A stretch of DNA of 6,679 bases from positions 1 through 6,679 of the forward strand of contig JALNXV010000203.1 in the NCBI GenBank assembly GCA_023230175.1, read 5' to 3'. A model generated the notes under the pieces. That model was not told where the DNA came from. It saw nothing but the letters and a program-made list of their open reading frames with translations, and ran no database searches. This document shows positions 1 to 6,679 of the stretch, piece after piece. A program made the position numbers and the translations under genes. Positions within the stretch are counted from its first letter, which is position 1, and each line of letters opens with the position of its first letter. Source of the stretch: Candidatus Cloacimonadota bacterium (lineage in GTDB: Bacteria > Cloacimonadota > Cloacimonadia > Cloacimonadales > WRIO01).

Positions 1-1
1 C

Positions 2-1093
2 AACGGATTTAACCTTGTTCTTACCATTAACCTTGACCTACAAGAATATATACAATCAATATTCCCAAATGATCTCGCCGGGGCAGTTGTAGTAATCAAT
101 CCCAAAACAGGTGCAATTTTATCATATAACAGCTTCCCCGAATACGATCAAAACTGGTTTGCTTCCGGCATTAGCCAAGCACAATGGGATTACCTGCAAG
201 AACACCCTCAAAAACCCCTCCTCGATAGAGTAGTACTCGCTACATATCCACCGGCAAGTACTTTCAAAGTTATCTCCGCTGCCTTTGGACTTGAAAAAGA
301 ATACATTACTGAAAATACAAAACTAGCCTACTGTAACGGTGGAATGCAAATCGGTAACAGATACTATAAATGTTGGAACTCGCTCGGACATGGACGAACA
401 AACCTACACGAAGCAATGGCAGTGTCTTGTGATGTTTACTTTTATGACTTATCTGCAAGATTTGACTTAAATGAATTTTCCAAATTCACCTATGATAATC
501 TTTTATTAAATAAAACAGGCATTGACCTTCCCTTCGAAAGAACAGGCTTTTTCCCTAATACTGACTGGTACACCAAACACTACGGTAGATACTTTTCATC
601 TGTAGGATTAAAAGCTAACCTTGTCATCGGACAAGGAGAAGCCCTCACAACCCCTCTTGCTGTATGTAACTACTATGCAGCCATCGCTAATGACGGAGTT
701 TGGCAATCTCCTCACCTACTTGAACGTGTTTTTAATGAATCAAGTATATATTACGAGGATATTCTTAAAAAAAATACTAAACAACTCCCAATATCTGAGA
801 AAAACCTTAAAATCATACAAAAAAGCCTTTACGATACTGTTTATAGACATGACGGAACCGGACATTACGCAAACGTCAAAGGTGCTGAAGTTTATGCTAA
901 AACAGGCTCTGCCGAAAACTCTTTCAATGACCTAACTCATGCCTATTTTGTTGGATATGCTAAATGGGATAATGTACCCGAAATTGCCTTTCTCGTATTT
1001 ATTGAAAATATTGGGCATGGAGGTAGTAACGCAGGTCCTATAGCAAGAAAAATTATACAATTTTATCAAGATAATGTGAGAACACAAAAATGA
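2..1093 (+). CDS. mrdA: Penicillin-binding protein 2 (class B peptidoglycan transpeptidase), 5'-truncated by window edge
   Basis: This is the C-terminal 363 residues of PBP2, the DD-transpeptidase that cross-links new peptidoglycan in the periplasm during cell elongation, as partner of RodA. The frame is open from base 2, so the true start lies outside the window; the ATG at 344 is internal, because it falls after the active-site serine. Seen in the fragment: YPPASTFK with the acyl-enzyme Ser at residue 86 (codon 257-259) and Lys 89; the second motif SCD at 142-144 (SxD is usual in PBP2); KTGSAE at 300-305; and the family stretch IGQGEALTTPL before KTG. Two cysteines (111 and 124, in YCNGG and YKCW) flank a conserved loop and could form a disulfide, which is an inference. 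E. coli PBP2 has its Ser near residue 330, so roughly 240 N-terminal residues (membrane anchor and pedestal) should lie upstream. Its stop overlaps the rodA start (ATGA), indicating one operon. FtsI is less likely because the neighbour is RodA-like and the motif context fits PBP2. Confidence 0.93.
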   Translation, partial: NGFNLVLTINLDLQEYIQSIFPNDLAGAVVVINPKTGAILSYNSFPEYDQNWFASGISQAQWDYLQEHPQKPLLDRVVLATYPPASTFKVISAAFGLEKEYITENTKLAYCNGGMQIGNRYYKCWNSLGHGRTNLHEAMAVSCDVYFYDLSARFDLNEFSKFTYDNLLLNKTGIDLPFERTGFFPNTDWYTKHYGRYFSSVGLKANLVIGQGEALTTPLAVCNYYAAIANDGVWQSPHLLERVFNESSIYYEDILKKNTKQLPISEKNLKIIQKSLYDTVYRHDGTGHYANVKGAEVYAKTGSAENSFNDLTHAYFVGYAKWDNVPEIAFLVFIENIGHGGSNAGPIARKIIQFYQDNVRTQK

Positions 1094-2307
1094 AATTACC
1101 TTTAAATAGAGACTTTGATTGGACCCTTTTATTACTTTGGTTTATCCTAATAACTATGGGATTTATAGCTATTTATTCCGCCTCAACAATAAAAATCGAT
1201 GATGAAATTATTAGAAGTAACTACTATCTCAAACAGATTATCTGGATTTCTTTATCATTTGTTTCACTTTATATTATCCTTAAACTGCCTATGCCTATAA
1301 TTGATCTTATGGTTATACCGGTTTATATCTTAACTAATCTAATGCTGATTGCTGTTCTTTTTATGCCGGCAATAAACCAATCTCATAGATGGATTTCTTT
1401 GATGGGATTTAGGTTTCAACCCTCAGAACTCGCTAAATTAATTGTAATTCTTTTAACAGCTAAAATACTTGCCAAAGAATCTATTTTAAATGTAAAATCT
1501 GTCATAAAACCCCTTATTTATATGATTTTACCAATGTCATTGATAATTATTGAACCTGATCTGAGCACTACAATCGTTTTTTGGGTAGCATACTTTATTA
1601 TGTTAGCCCAAGCAGGATTTAAAGGCTTATACTTAATCTTAATAATAACTCCTATTATAAGCATAGTAACTTCTTTTTATGTCCCCATATTTGTCATTTT
1701 TGCTTTATTACTTATATATTTTCTTTGGAAATCAAAACTATCGATTCACTTTATCAGCTTAGTTATGATTATCAATATTTTCTTTGTTTTCCTTACACCT
1801 GTTCTTTGGAATAAACTTAAACCTTACCAACAAAACAGAATCTTAACATTTATTGACCCAAGCAAAGACCCTCTCAATACAGGATATCAAATAATTCAAG
1901 CTAAAATAGCTATCGGAAGCGGACAATTAACAGGTAAAGGATTTCTTGAAGGAACTCAAAAAAACCTTAACTTCTTGCCTGAAAATCATACAGATTTTAT
2001 CTTTTCAGTTATTTCAGAAGAATTTGGTTTTGCAGGAAGTGCTCTCCTCTTAACAATTTTCTTGCTTTTCTTTCTGAAAATATTAAATAGTATCAAAAAG
2101 ACCGAAATAAAAGAACGTCAAATAGCTATCGCAGGTTTCTTTGGATTTCTATTTTTTCAAACACTTACAAACCTCGGTATGAATATCGGTTTAATGCCTG
2201 TTACCGGTATATCTTTACCTTTTATCAGCTATGGCGGCTCTAACCTTTTAATCAATACAATCACTGTTGCTTTAATTTTAAAATTCAGTCAAGAAAAAGA
2301 TTTATAA
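1090..2307 (+). CDS. rodA: RodA, SEDS-family peptidoglycan glycosyltransferase
   Basis: A 405-residue polytopic membrane protein, the normal length for RodA. SEDS proteins polymerise lipid II into glycan strands and work in complex with a class B PBP, here the gene just upstream. About ten hydrophobic segments are visible, from residue 12 to about 398. Family signatures: IYSAS in the first helix (28-32), SHRWISL (98-104), QPSELAK (110-116), EPDLSTT (155-161), the long extracellular loop with GSGQLTGKG (276-284) and LPENHTDFIF (296-305), and MPVTGISLPFISYGGSN (369-385). Asp302 in HTD is the residue I equate with the essential Asp of characterised RodA proteins. The ATG at 1090 overlaps the mrdA stop by 4 bases. 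Only a weak GTGAG (1076-1080) precedes it, so translational coupling to mrdA is likely. FtsW is the main alternative; pairing with PBP2 and the HTDFIFSVISEE context favour RodA. The gene ends 47 bases from a convergent protease gene. Confidence 0.93.
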   Translation: MKLPLNRDFDWTLLLLWFILITMGFIAIYSASTIKIDDEIIRSNYYLKQIIWISLSFVSLYIILKLPMPIIDLMVIPVYILTNLMLIAVLFMPAINQSHRWISLMGFRFQPSELAKLIVILLTAKILAKESILNVKSVIKPLIYMILPMSLIIIEPDLSTTIVFWVAYFIMLAQAGFKGLYLILIITPIISIVTSFYVPIFVIFALLLIYFLWKSKLSIHFISLVMIINIFFVFLTPVLWNKLKPYQQNRILTFIDPSKDPLNTGYQIIQAKIAIGSGQLTGKGFLEGTQKNLNFLPENHTDFIFSVISEEFGFAGSALLLTIFLLFFLKILNSIKKTEIKERQIAIAGFFGFLFFQTLTNLGMNIGLMPVTGISLPFISYGGSNLLINTITVALILKFSQEKDL

Positions 2308-2337
2308 AAGAAAAAGCAGGCAGATTTCTCCGCCTGC
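2308..2337 (-). terminator. Intrinsic terminator of the protease gene, in the convergent gap with rodA
   Basis: GCAGGC (2316-2321) pairs with GCCTGC (2332-2337). The stem continues, after one A-C mismatch, with 2 more pairs closing a TTTC tetraloop. Read on the minus strand, the hairpin starts 17 bases after the protease stop and is followed directly by TTTTTCTTTT (2315-2306 complement), a proper U-tract. On the plus strand it is followed by ATAATTATAAT, a poor U-tract, so it probably ends rodA transcripts less efficiently, if at all. Confidence 0.8.
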
Positions 2338-2354
2338 ATAATTATAATCATTTG

Positions 2355-5300
2355 TTATTTCATTAACAACATTTTCATTGTATTAACATAAGTTGCTGTC
2401 TCAAGTTTATAAAAATATATACCACTTGAAACTTGTTTATTGTATTCATCTAAACCTTTCCATACAACTGTATGAGCACCGGCAGATTTCTTTTCATTAA
2501 CAAGAGTTTTAACTAATTGTCCCTTGATGTTATAAATTGAAAGTTTTACATCTTGTGAATTTTTTAAAGAAAAGCTAATTTGAGTTTCCGGATTAAAAGG
2601 ATTAGGATAATTTTGTTGTAATTGATTAGTAAATAAAGGAATGACAGTACTAGTATTTGGAGTTGAAATATCAGCATTATTTGCTGTATTTCCAAAATTT
2701 GCTCTAAAAGTATTCCAAAATAAATCAGAAATTGATTCTTTATAATCTAAGAATAATACACCGGTATTTCCATTTAAAAGAATATCACCATCAGCATCAC
2801 TATCAAAATTTCCTACCCACGGAGATGTTTTAAAAGGAGTATCTGAAACCTTAACAGGGAATGCATTAATATATGTTCCATTACATTTTACAACGTGTAT
2901 TTTACCATTATTATCACCAAAAACGATTTCTCTGTTTCCATCAGAATCAAAATCTGCAAAAACAGGAGAAGACTCAATACCTATTCCTACATTTAAAGGG
3001 AATCCTGTAACGTTTTCAAAATCTACATTTTTCACATAAAGGTCACCATTATAATCACCAAAAATGATTTCATTTTGACCGTCATTATTCAAATCAACAA
3101 TCGCAATTTCCGTTTTAATACCATAAGAGAAAGTTTCATTATGTAATATAGAACCATCACTTTTTACTATTGTAATAGGACAATTTGTACCTAATGAGCC
3201 GGCAAAAATAATTTCTAAATCATCATCGTCATCCAAATTTCCAATTGATGAGCCCATATTACTAGCTCCAATGGTTGTCAATGGGAAACCGGAAATATTT
3301 TGACCGGTAACAGGATCAAGTATATGTAATGCACCCGGGCTACCAATAAGATTTATAACAATTTCTTGATTACCATTGTTATTAATGTCGCCCACTGCTA
3401 AATTTGTGATAATGACTCCACCTAAATCAATCGGATAATTAGGCCATACGCTTAAATCATTACCATTTAAAACTATTACTTTACGACTTTGATTTCCGAC
3501 AATAATTTCATTTTGTCCATCATTATTCAAATCTGCAATGATAGGAGCATTTCTTATATTTCCTTGAGTATCATATTCATTAAGTAATTCGCCCGAAGCA
3601 CTGATAACTCTTAACCATCCATTTGAATTTGCAACAACGATTTCATTATCTTCATCACCTGTCACATCACCTATAGCTAATTGACCTAAAGTATTAGCAC
3701 CTGTGTCATAAGGGAATCCGGTAGCATAATTTTTTTCAGAATCAACTACATGAATTACACCACTTACGATAGTAATTAATTTTTTACCTGTTCCGTCTAA
3801 ATTAGCAACTATAGGAGCTGAAGGAGACTGAGCATCAAGTACTAAAGGCCATCCTGCCTGATTCATTGAAAGATTTAAAGTCACGGGAATTTCTTTTGTA
3901 TATGGATAAGGATTTGAAGCTTCTTGATTACAAGTAACTGTTAAGAGCATTGGGATATTTAACGTATTAACATCAGAAGAAATAGAAACAACTGCTTGAT
4001 TATCAGAAGTAACAATCATTTCACTAAGCATATCACTAAAGGTTAAATTACCTTCTTCAATTTCTACACCTTCAGTTTCTGTAGATAAAACTGCTTGTAC
4101 TCCTGCAGCATAAGACCAACCGGCAAGATTTGTTAAACTAAAAGTAACAGACACAGTTTCTCCAACATTAGGAACACCGTCTCCATCACCTTCCAGTTCT
4201 TCAACCAATAAATCACCATATATTTCAAGGTTAGGAATTTTTTCTGAAAGTACAGCTTTAAAAGCATTAATTCTACCACCACCGAGTTTACCCTGTTCGA
4301 AATAAGGTTCATTAGGCATTGGGTCAGCAGTTTCAGACATACGTTGTCTAATCTGAGCAGGGGTATATTCCGGATGGACAGATTTTATCATAGCAGCAAT
4401 ACCTGCAGCTACAGGTGAAGCCATAGAAGTTCCTTGATATGCAGCATAAGCATCAACAGCATTAGCGTGAGTTCCATGATAGATTGTTGATCTAATAGCG
4501 ACACCGGGAGCAGTGATATCAATAGCATCTCCCCAATTTGAGAAATTTGCTTTTATATCATTTTGATCACTTGCTGCAACAGCAACACCATTAGTTGCAT
4601 CTGATGGATAACTTGGATAAGTATCATTGCTTTGATATTCATTTCCTGCAGCAGAAACAACTAAAATACCTTCACTATTTGCATAATTAACAGCAGTATT
4701 GGCTGTACCACTACCACCTGTACCTCCCCATGAGCAGTTGATAATATCAGCACCGGTATCTACAGCATAGTATATACCACCATATCCATTAGTTACATTA
4801 TTACTATACTGAGTATGTGACTGGTGTTTTGAAATGAGTAATTTTATATGCATAGCAGGAGAAGCTATACCAACATTATTATCACTAACAGCACCGGCAC
4901 AACCTGCAACGTGAGTTCCATGGTCATTACCGTCATAAGATTGATAAGGATTATTATTTCCAACAAAGAAATCCCATCCGATAACATCATCAACTTTTCC
5001 ATTGCCGTCATTATCTTGAGCATCGCCGCCTGAGACGGTACCGTTAGCCCAATTAATAGTCATTCCCGGCATTTCAGCGTAGTTAATAAAGATATTATCT
5101 CTTAAGTCTTCGTGATTCCATTTAGCTCCTGAATCAATTATAGCGACAACAATAGTAGTATCACCTCTTACGTAATCCCAAAGTTCGGGAGTTTGCATAA
5201 TGGGAATATGCCACATTAAATCTAAAGTTGGGTCATTAGGGATATAAGATTGTTTCAAGATTGCTTCATATTCAGCAAAAATGATATTTTTATCTTTAGT

Positions 5301-5654
5301 TAAAGCATTTAAAGCTTCTTCAATTATATTATTATTTTTAATAGTAACTCTGAATATATTCATTGGGTATGCACCGTTATCATCGGACCACTTTTGATTT
5401 TTCACCCAAAACATTCTCTCTAAATCAACAAAATCATATTTTTTTGCTAAATCGTCAAATGATTTCAGCCCTATTTGAACTTGTCCCAAATTTGTTTGTT
5501 CTATCGTAATCTCACCGGTTGTACTATTGATTGCATTAGAATCAAAACAGACAATAATGGAATTAGGATAGAAATTTTTTTCATCGAAATTACTTACAGC
5601 TAACAATTGAGTTAAACTTAAAATAAGTATTAATATTATACTTATACGCTTCAT
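2355..5654 (-). CDS. Secreted subtilisin-like (S8) serine protease with FG-GAP-like propeller and C-terminal sorting domain
   Basis: A complete 1,099-residue extracellular endopeptidase. In order: signal peptide at about 1-20 (MKR, then a hydrophobic run to LLAVS); a probable inhibitory propeptide at about 28-134; the S8 catalytic domain at about 140-470; an Ig/CARDB-like domain at about 475-600, containing DGDGVPNVGETVSVTF; eight FG-GAP/VCBS-like repeats at about 605-965; and a sorting domain at 1014-1099. The catalytic residues are all present: Asp174 (AIIDSG), His245 (NDHGTHVAG), Ser410 (GTSMASP) and oxyanion Asn338 (SAAGNE). DNDGNGKVDDVIGWDF (214-229) is an acidic insert often found in large bacterial S8 proteases, and probably binds calcium. 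The ATG at 5654 is chosen because AAGGAG lies 5 bases upstream and the signal peptide follows at once. The ending (YFYKLE ... MKMLLMK) implies passage across the outer membrane and surface anchoring or release, by analogy with type IX cargo. The substrate is unknown; a nutritional or protein-scavenging role is plausible. A strong hairpin precedes the gene and another follows it, so it may be monocistronic. Confidence 0.93.
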   Translation of the reverse strand: MKRISIILILILSLTQLLAVSNFDEKNFYPNSIIVCFDSNAINSTTGEITIEQTNLGQVQIGLKSFDDLAKKYDFVDLERMFWVKNQKWSDDNGAYPMNIFRVTIKNNNIIEEALNALTKDKNIIFAEYEAILKQSYIPNDPTLDLMWHIPIMQTPELWDYVRGDTTIVVAIIDSGAKWNHEDLRDNIFINYAEMPGMTINWANGTVSGGDAQDNDGNGKVDDVIGWDFFVGNNNPYQSYDGNDHGTHVAGCAGAVSDNNVGIASPAMHIKLLISKHQSHTQYSNNVTNGYGGIYYAVDTGADIINCSWGGTGGSGTANTAVNYANSEGILVVSAAGNEYQSNDTYPSYPSDATNGVAVAASDQNDIKANFSNWGDAIDITAPGVAIRSTIYHGTHANAVDAYAAYQGTSMASPVAAGIAAMIKSVHPEYTPAQIRQRMSETADPMPNEPYFEQGKLGGGRINAFKAVLSEKIPNLEIYGDLLVEELEGDGDGVPNVGETVSVTFSLTNLAGWSYAAGVQAVLSTETEGVEIEEGNLTFSDMLSEMIVTSDNQAVVSISSDVNTLNIPMLLTVTCNQEASNPYPYTKEIPVTLNLSMNQAGWPLVLDAQSPSAPIVANLDGTGKKLITIVSGVIHVVDSEKNYATGFPYDTGANTLGQLAIGDVTGDEDNEIVVANSNGWLRVISASGELLNEYDTQGNIRNAPIIADLNNDGQNEIIVGNQSRKVIVLNGNDLSVWPNYPIDLGGVIITNLAVGDINNNGNQEIVINLIGSPGALHILDPVTGQNISGFPLTTIGASNMGSSIGNLDDDDDLEIIFAGSLGTNCPITIVKSDGSILHNETFSYGIKTEIAIVDLNNDGQNEIIFGDYNGDLYVKNVDFENVTGFPLNVGIGIESSPVFADFDSDGNREIVFGDNNGKIHVVKCNGTYINAFPVKVSDTPFKTSPWVGNFDSDADGDILLNGNTGVLFLDYKESISDLFWNTFRANFGNTANNADISTPNTSTVIPLFTNQLQQNYPNPFNPETQISFSLKNSQDVKLSIYNIKGQLVKTLVNEKKSAGAHTVVWKGLDEYNKQVSSGIYFYKLETATYVNTMKMLLMK
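2769..3806 (-). repeat. Eight tandem FG-GAP/VCBS-like coding repeats within the S8 protease
   Basis: Eight units recur every 43-49 residues, starting near protein residues 617, 660, 704, 753, 802, 851, 897 and 945. Each has the pattern (A/G)(D/N)hxxDxxxEI(V/I)hxxxxG, where h is hydrophobic. Acidic loops by unit: NLDGTGKKLI, DVTGDEDNEI, DLNNDGQNEI, DINNNGNQEI, NLDDDDDLEI, DLNNDGQNEI, DFDSDGNREI and NFDSDADGDI. This is the layout of a calcium-binding beta-propeller of the integrin-alpha/FG-GAP type. Units 3, 6 and 7 keep the cleanest DxxxDG loop, while units 1 and 8 are degenerate and could be edge blades. In secreted enzymes such propellers usually act as stability or binding modules; the partner here is unknown. 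Confidence 0.8.
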
Positions 5655-5659
5655 AGAGT

Positions 5660-5665
5660 CTCCTT
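5660..5665 (-). promoter_or_regulatory. Shine-Dalgarno sequence of the S8 protease gene
   Basis: On the minus strand AAGGAG (followed by ACTCT) sits 5 bases before the ATG at 5654. It is a near-perfect match to the anti-Shine-Dalgarno sequence and fixes the start codon. The spacing is at the short end of the usual range. rodA in the same window has only a weak GTGAG. Confidence 0.8.
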
Positions 5666-5674
5666 ATAAATGTT

Positions 5675-5703
5675 AAAAAACAGACGGGCATTAACCCGTC
5701 TGT
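5675..5703 (-). terminator. Intrinsic terminator between the two secreted-protein genes
   Basis: A perfect 9-base-pair stem, ACAGACGGG (5680-5688) with CCCGTCTGT (5695-5703), encloses a 6-base loop. On the minus strand it begins 13 bases after the stop of the upstream gene and runs into TTTTTT (5680-5675 complement, the first T being in the stem). It then leads within about 10 bases to the Shine-Dalgarno sequence of the protease. It should end transcription of the upstream gene, and it leaves almost no space for a separate promoter for the protease downstream of the hairpin. Confidence 0.88.
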
Positions 5704-5716
5704 AAATTATATTTTT

Positions 5717-6679
5717 TTATTTCATCAATAACATTTTATTAATTATTGAATGATTTTCAGTTTCTACTTTATAGAAGTAAACACCTGAAGTAACTTGTTT
5801 ACCTGCATAATCAAGGCCATTCCAAATTACTTGATTATTTCCGGCTTTCATTTCTTCGTTGATTAAGGTATTTACGATTTGACCTTTGACATTAAATACT
5901 TTTACAGAAACATTACCTGAAGTAGGGATATTGAAAGAAATAGTAGTTTCCGGATTGAATGGATTTGGATAATTATTAGCAGTTAATTTAGTTTGAGGTA
6001 ATACTATTTCTGAATTACCGGTATGTAAATCAACATAAGCTCTAATCATAAATACGCCATCAGTAAAGTTTTCAAAAGAAGGAGCAGTTGATGTTTTTCT
6101 TACAGAAACAGGAGTTCCTTCGTAATCTTCATCAATACCAATTTTTGAACTGCTTGTAGCAACTTGAGCACCAATATAGAATATTCCACTTTCAAAGTCG
6201 ATATCTTCGATATCAATAATATTCCAACCTTCATTAAGGTTAGATGCTAAAACAGGAGTAGAAAGTAATTCTTCACCAGGTTGATTACCACCATCACCAT
6301 AAACTTTTAAGAAGAAGTTTCCGGCTTTAGTTTCAAGATAGAATAAAACGTGTGTAAGGGTATAAGGCACAACAGTTGGGCTCATTTTGTTAAGAACGAT
6401 ACCTGCGTAGCTTAAACCTGATTCAGCAGTTCCATCATCATGAGAATATAAGAAAGTTGTTTCACCAGGAGCAAAAGCAGTAGCTTCATCTGAGTATTCA
6501 GATTCTTCAGTTCCGTATAATGCAGTTACTGCATAGAAATTAACTGAATTATATACAGGAGTTTCATCAATATATGTAGTAACATCAGCACCCACTTCAC
6601 CAATTTCTTCAAAATCATCACCGGCTGCAACTTTTCTATAAACTTTATAGCCTGTTACATCTTCTCTTGTATTTCTTGT
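5717..6679 (-). CDS. Secreted multidomain protein with FnIII-like domain and C-terminal sorting domain, N-terminus outside window
   Basis: The C-terminal 320 residues of a larger exported protein. The frame is open to the window edge at 6679, so the GTG at 6593-6595 is an internal valine codon, not a start. Numbering from the edge: residues 1 to about 70 look like the second half of a fibronectin type III domain (GYKVYRK ... VNFYAVTALYGTEESEYSD). Residues about 74-219 form a beta-rich domain opening with YSHDDGTAESG and containing VYGDGGNQPGEEL and FYIGAQV, which I cannot name. Residues 236-320 are a sorting domain (NYPNPFNPET ... GVYFYKVE ... NKMLLMK). No catalytic motif is visible in this part, so an enzyme activity, if any, must lie upstream. 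Peptidases and adhesins both carry such tails. The sorting domain aligns without gaps to that of the neighbouring protease, indicating the same export route. A terminator hairpin follows 13 bases after the stop. Confidence 0.88.
   Translation of the reverse strand, partial: TRNTREDVTGYKVYRKVAAGDDFEEIGEVGADVTTYIDETPVYNSVNFYAVTALYGTEESEYSDEATAFAPGETTFLYSHDDGTAESGLSYAGIVLNKMSPTVVPYTLTHVLFYLETKAGNFFLKVYGDGGNQPGEELLSTPVLASNLNEGWNIIDIEDIDFESGIFYIGAQVATSSSKIGIDEDYEGTPVSVRKTSTAPSFENFTDGVFMIRAYVDLHTGNSEIVLPQTKLTANNYPNPFNPETTISFNIPTSGNVSVKVFNVKGQIVNTLINEEMKAGNNQVIWNGLDYAGKQVTSGVYFYKVETENHSIINKMLLMK

Noticed and set aside
621..935. 104-codon open frame on the plus strand
   Set aside because: It lies wholly inside mrdA in another frame, shows no recognisable motif and is a shadow of the real gene.
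344..1093. Open frame starting at the ATG at 344, as a separate short gene
   Set aside because: The same frame is open back to base 2 and encodes the PBP2 active-site motif STFK upstream of this ATG, so 344 is an internal methionine.
4848..5033. 61-codon open frame on the plus strand
   Set aside because: It is antisense to the S8 catalytic domain between the His and Asp motifs, with a low-complexity product and no start signal that stands out.
5706..5711. TATAAT on the minus strand as a -10 box for the protease gene
   Set aside because: The region is extremely AT-rich, no convincing -35 element lies 16-18 bases upstream, and the match is likely by chance; it is kept only as a possibility in the terminator finding.
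6593..6595. GTG as the start of the right-hand gene
   Set aside because: The frame continues upstream to the window edge with FnIII-like sequence (GYKVYRK), and no signal peptide follows the GTG.
1..6679. Mobile elements, CRISPR, tRNA/rRNA, riboswitches or a new defence or toxin system
   Set aside because: No transposase or integrase motifs, direct-repeat arrays, tRNA-like cloverleaves or structured leaders were seen; the four genes fill the window almost completely and belong to known families.

Overview
The window looks like ordinary chromosome from an AT-rich, Gram-negative-type bacterium of the FCB assemblage, most likely Candidatus Cloacimonadota or a close neighbour such as Ignavibacteria. 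This rests on three things: two secreted proteins ending in the 'NYPNPFNPET ... GxYFYK ... KMLLMK' type of C-terminal sorting domain, a large subtilisin with an FG-GAP propeller, and a strong Shine-Dalgarno sequence (AAGGAG) on the protease gene, which argues somewhat against Bacteroidota proper. The taxon is an inference, not read directly.

Left third, + strand (1-2307): the 3' part of mrdA (PBP2, class B transpeptidase) overlaps rodA (SEDS glycosyltransferase) by 4 bases. The two products form the core elongasome pair, polymerising glycan strands and cross-linking them during side-wall growth. All three transpeptidase motifs and the RodA signature loops are intact.

Middle (2308-5654): a 47-base convergent gap holds a hairpin whose T-rich tract lies on the minus-strand side. 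Then, on the minus strand, comes a complete 1,099-residue secreted subtilisin-like protease: signal peptide, propeptide, S8 catalytic domain, Ig/CARDB-like domain, eight FG-GAP-like repeats and a C-terminal sorting domain.

Right end (5655-6679): a 62-base gap contains a second minus-strand terminator hairpin. Beyond it lies the C-terminal part of another secreted protein (FnIII-like domain, an unnamed beta-rich domain and the same type of sorting domain), which runs off the window. The two secreted proteins probably use the same outer-membrane export and anchoring route, presumably a type IX-like system, though none of its machinery is encoded here.

No RNA gene, mobile element, CRISPR array or riboswitch was seen, and there is no gene-free stretch longer than 62 bases. 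I do not see a novel system here. The points worth a second look are the terminator placement, the domain architecture of the two exported proteins, a recent-looking internal repeat, and a strand composition bias that spans both gene directions.
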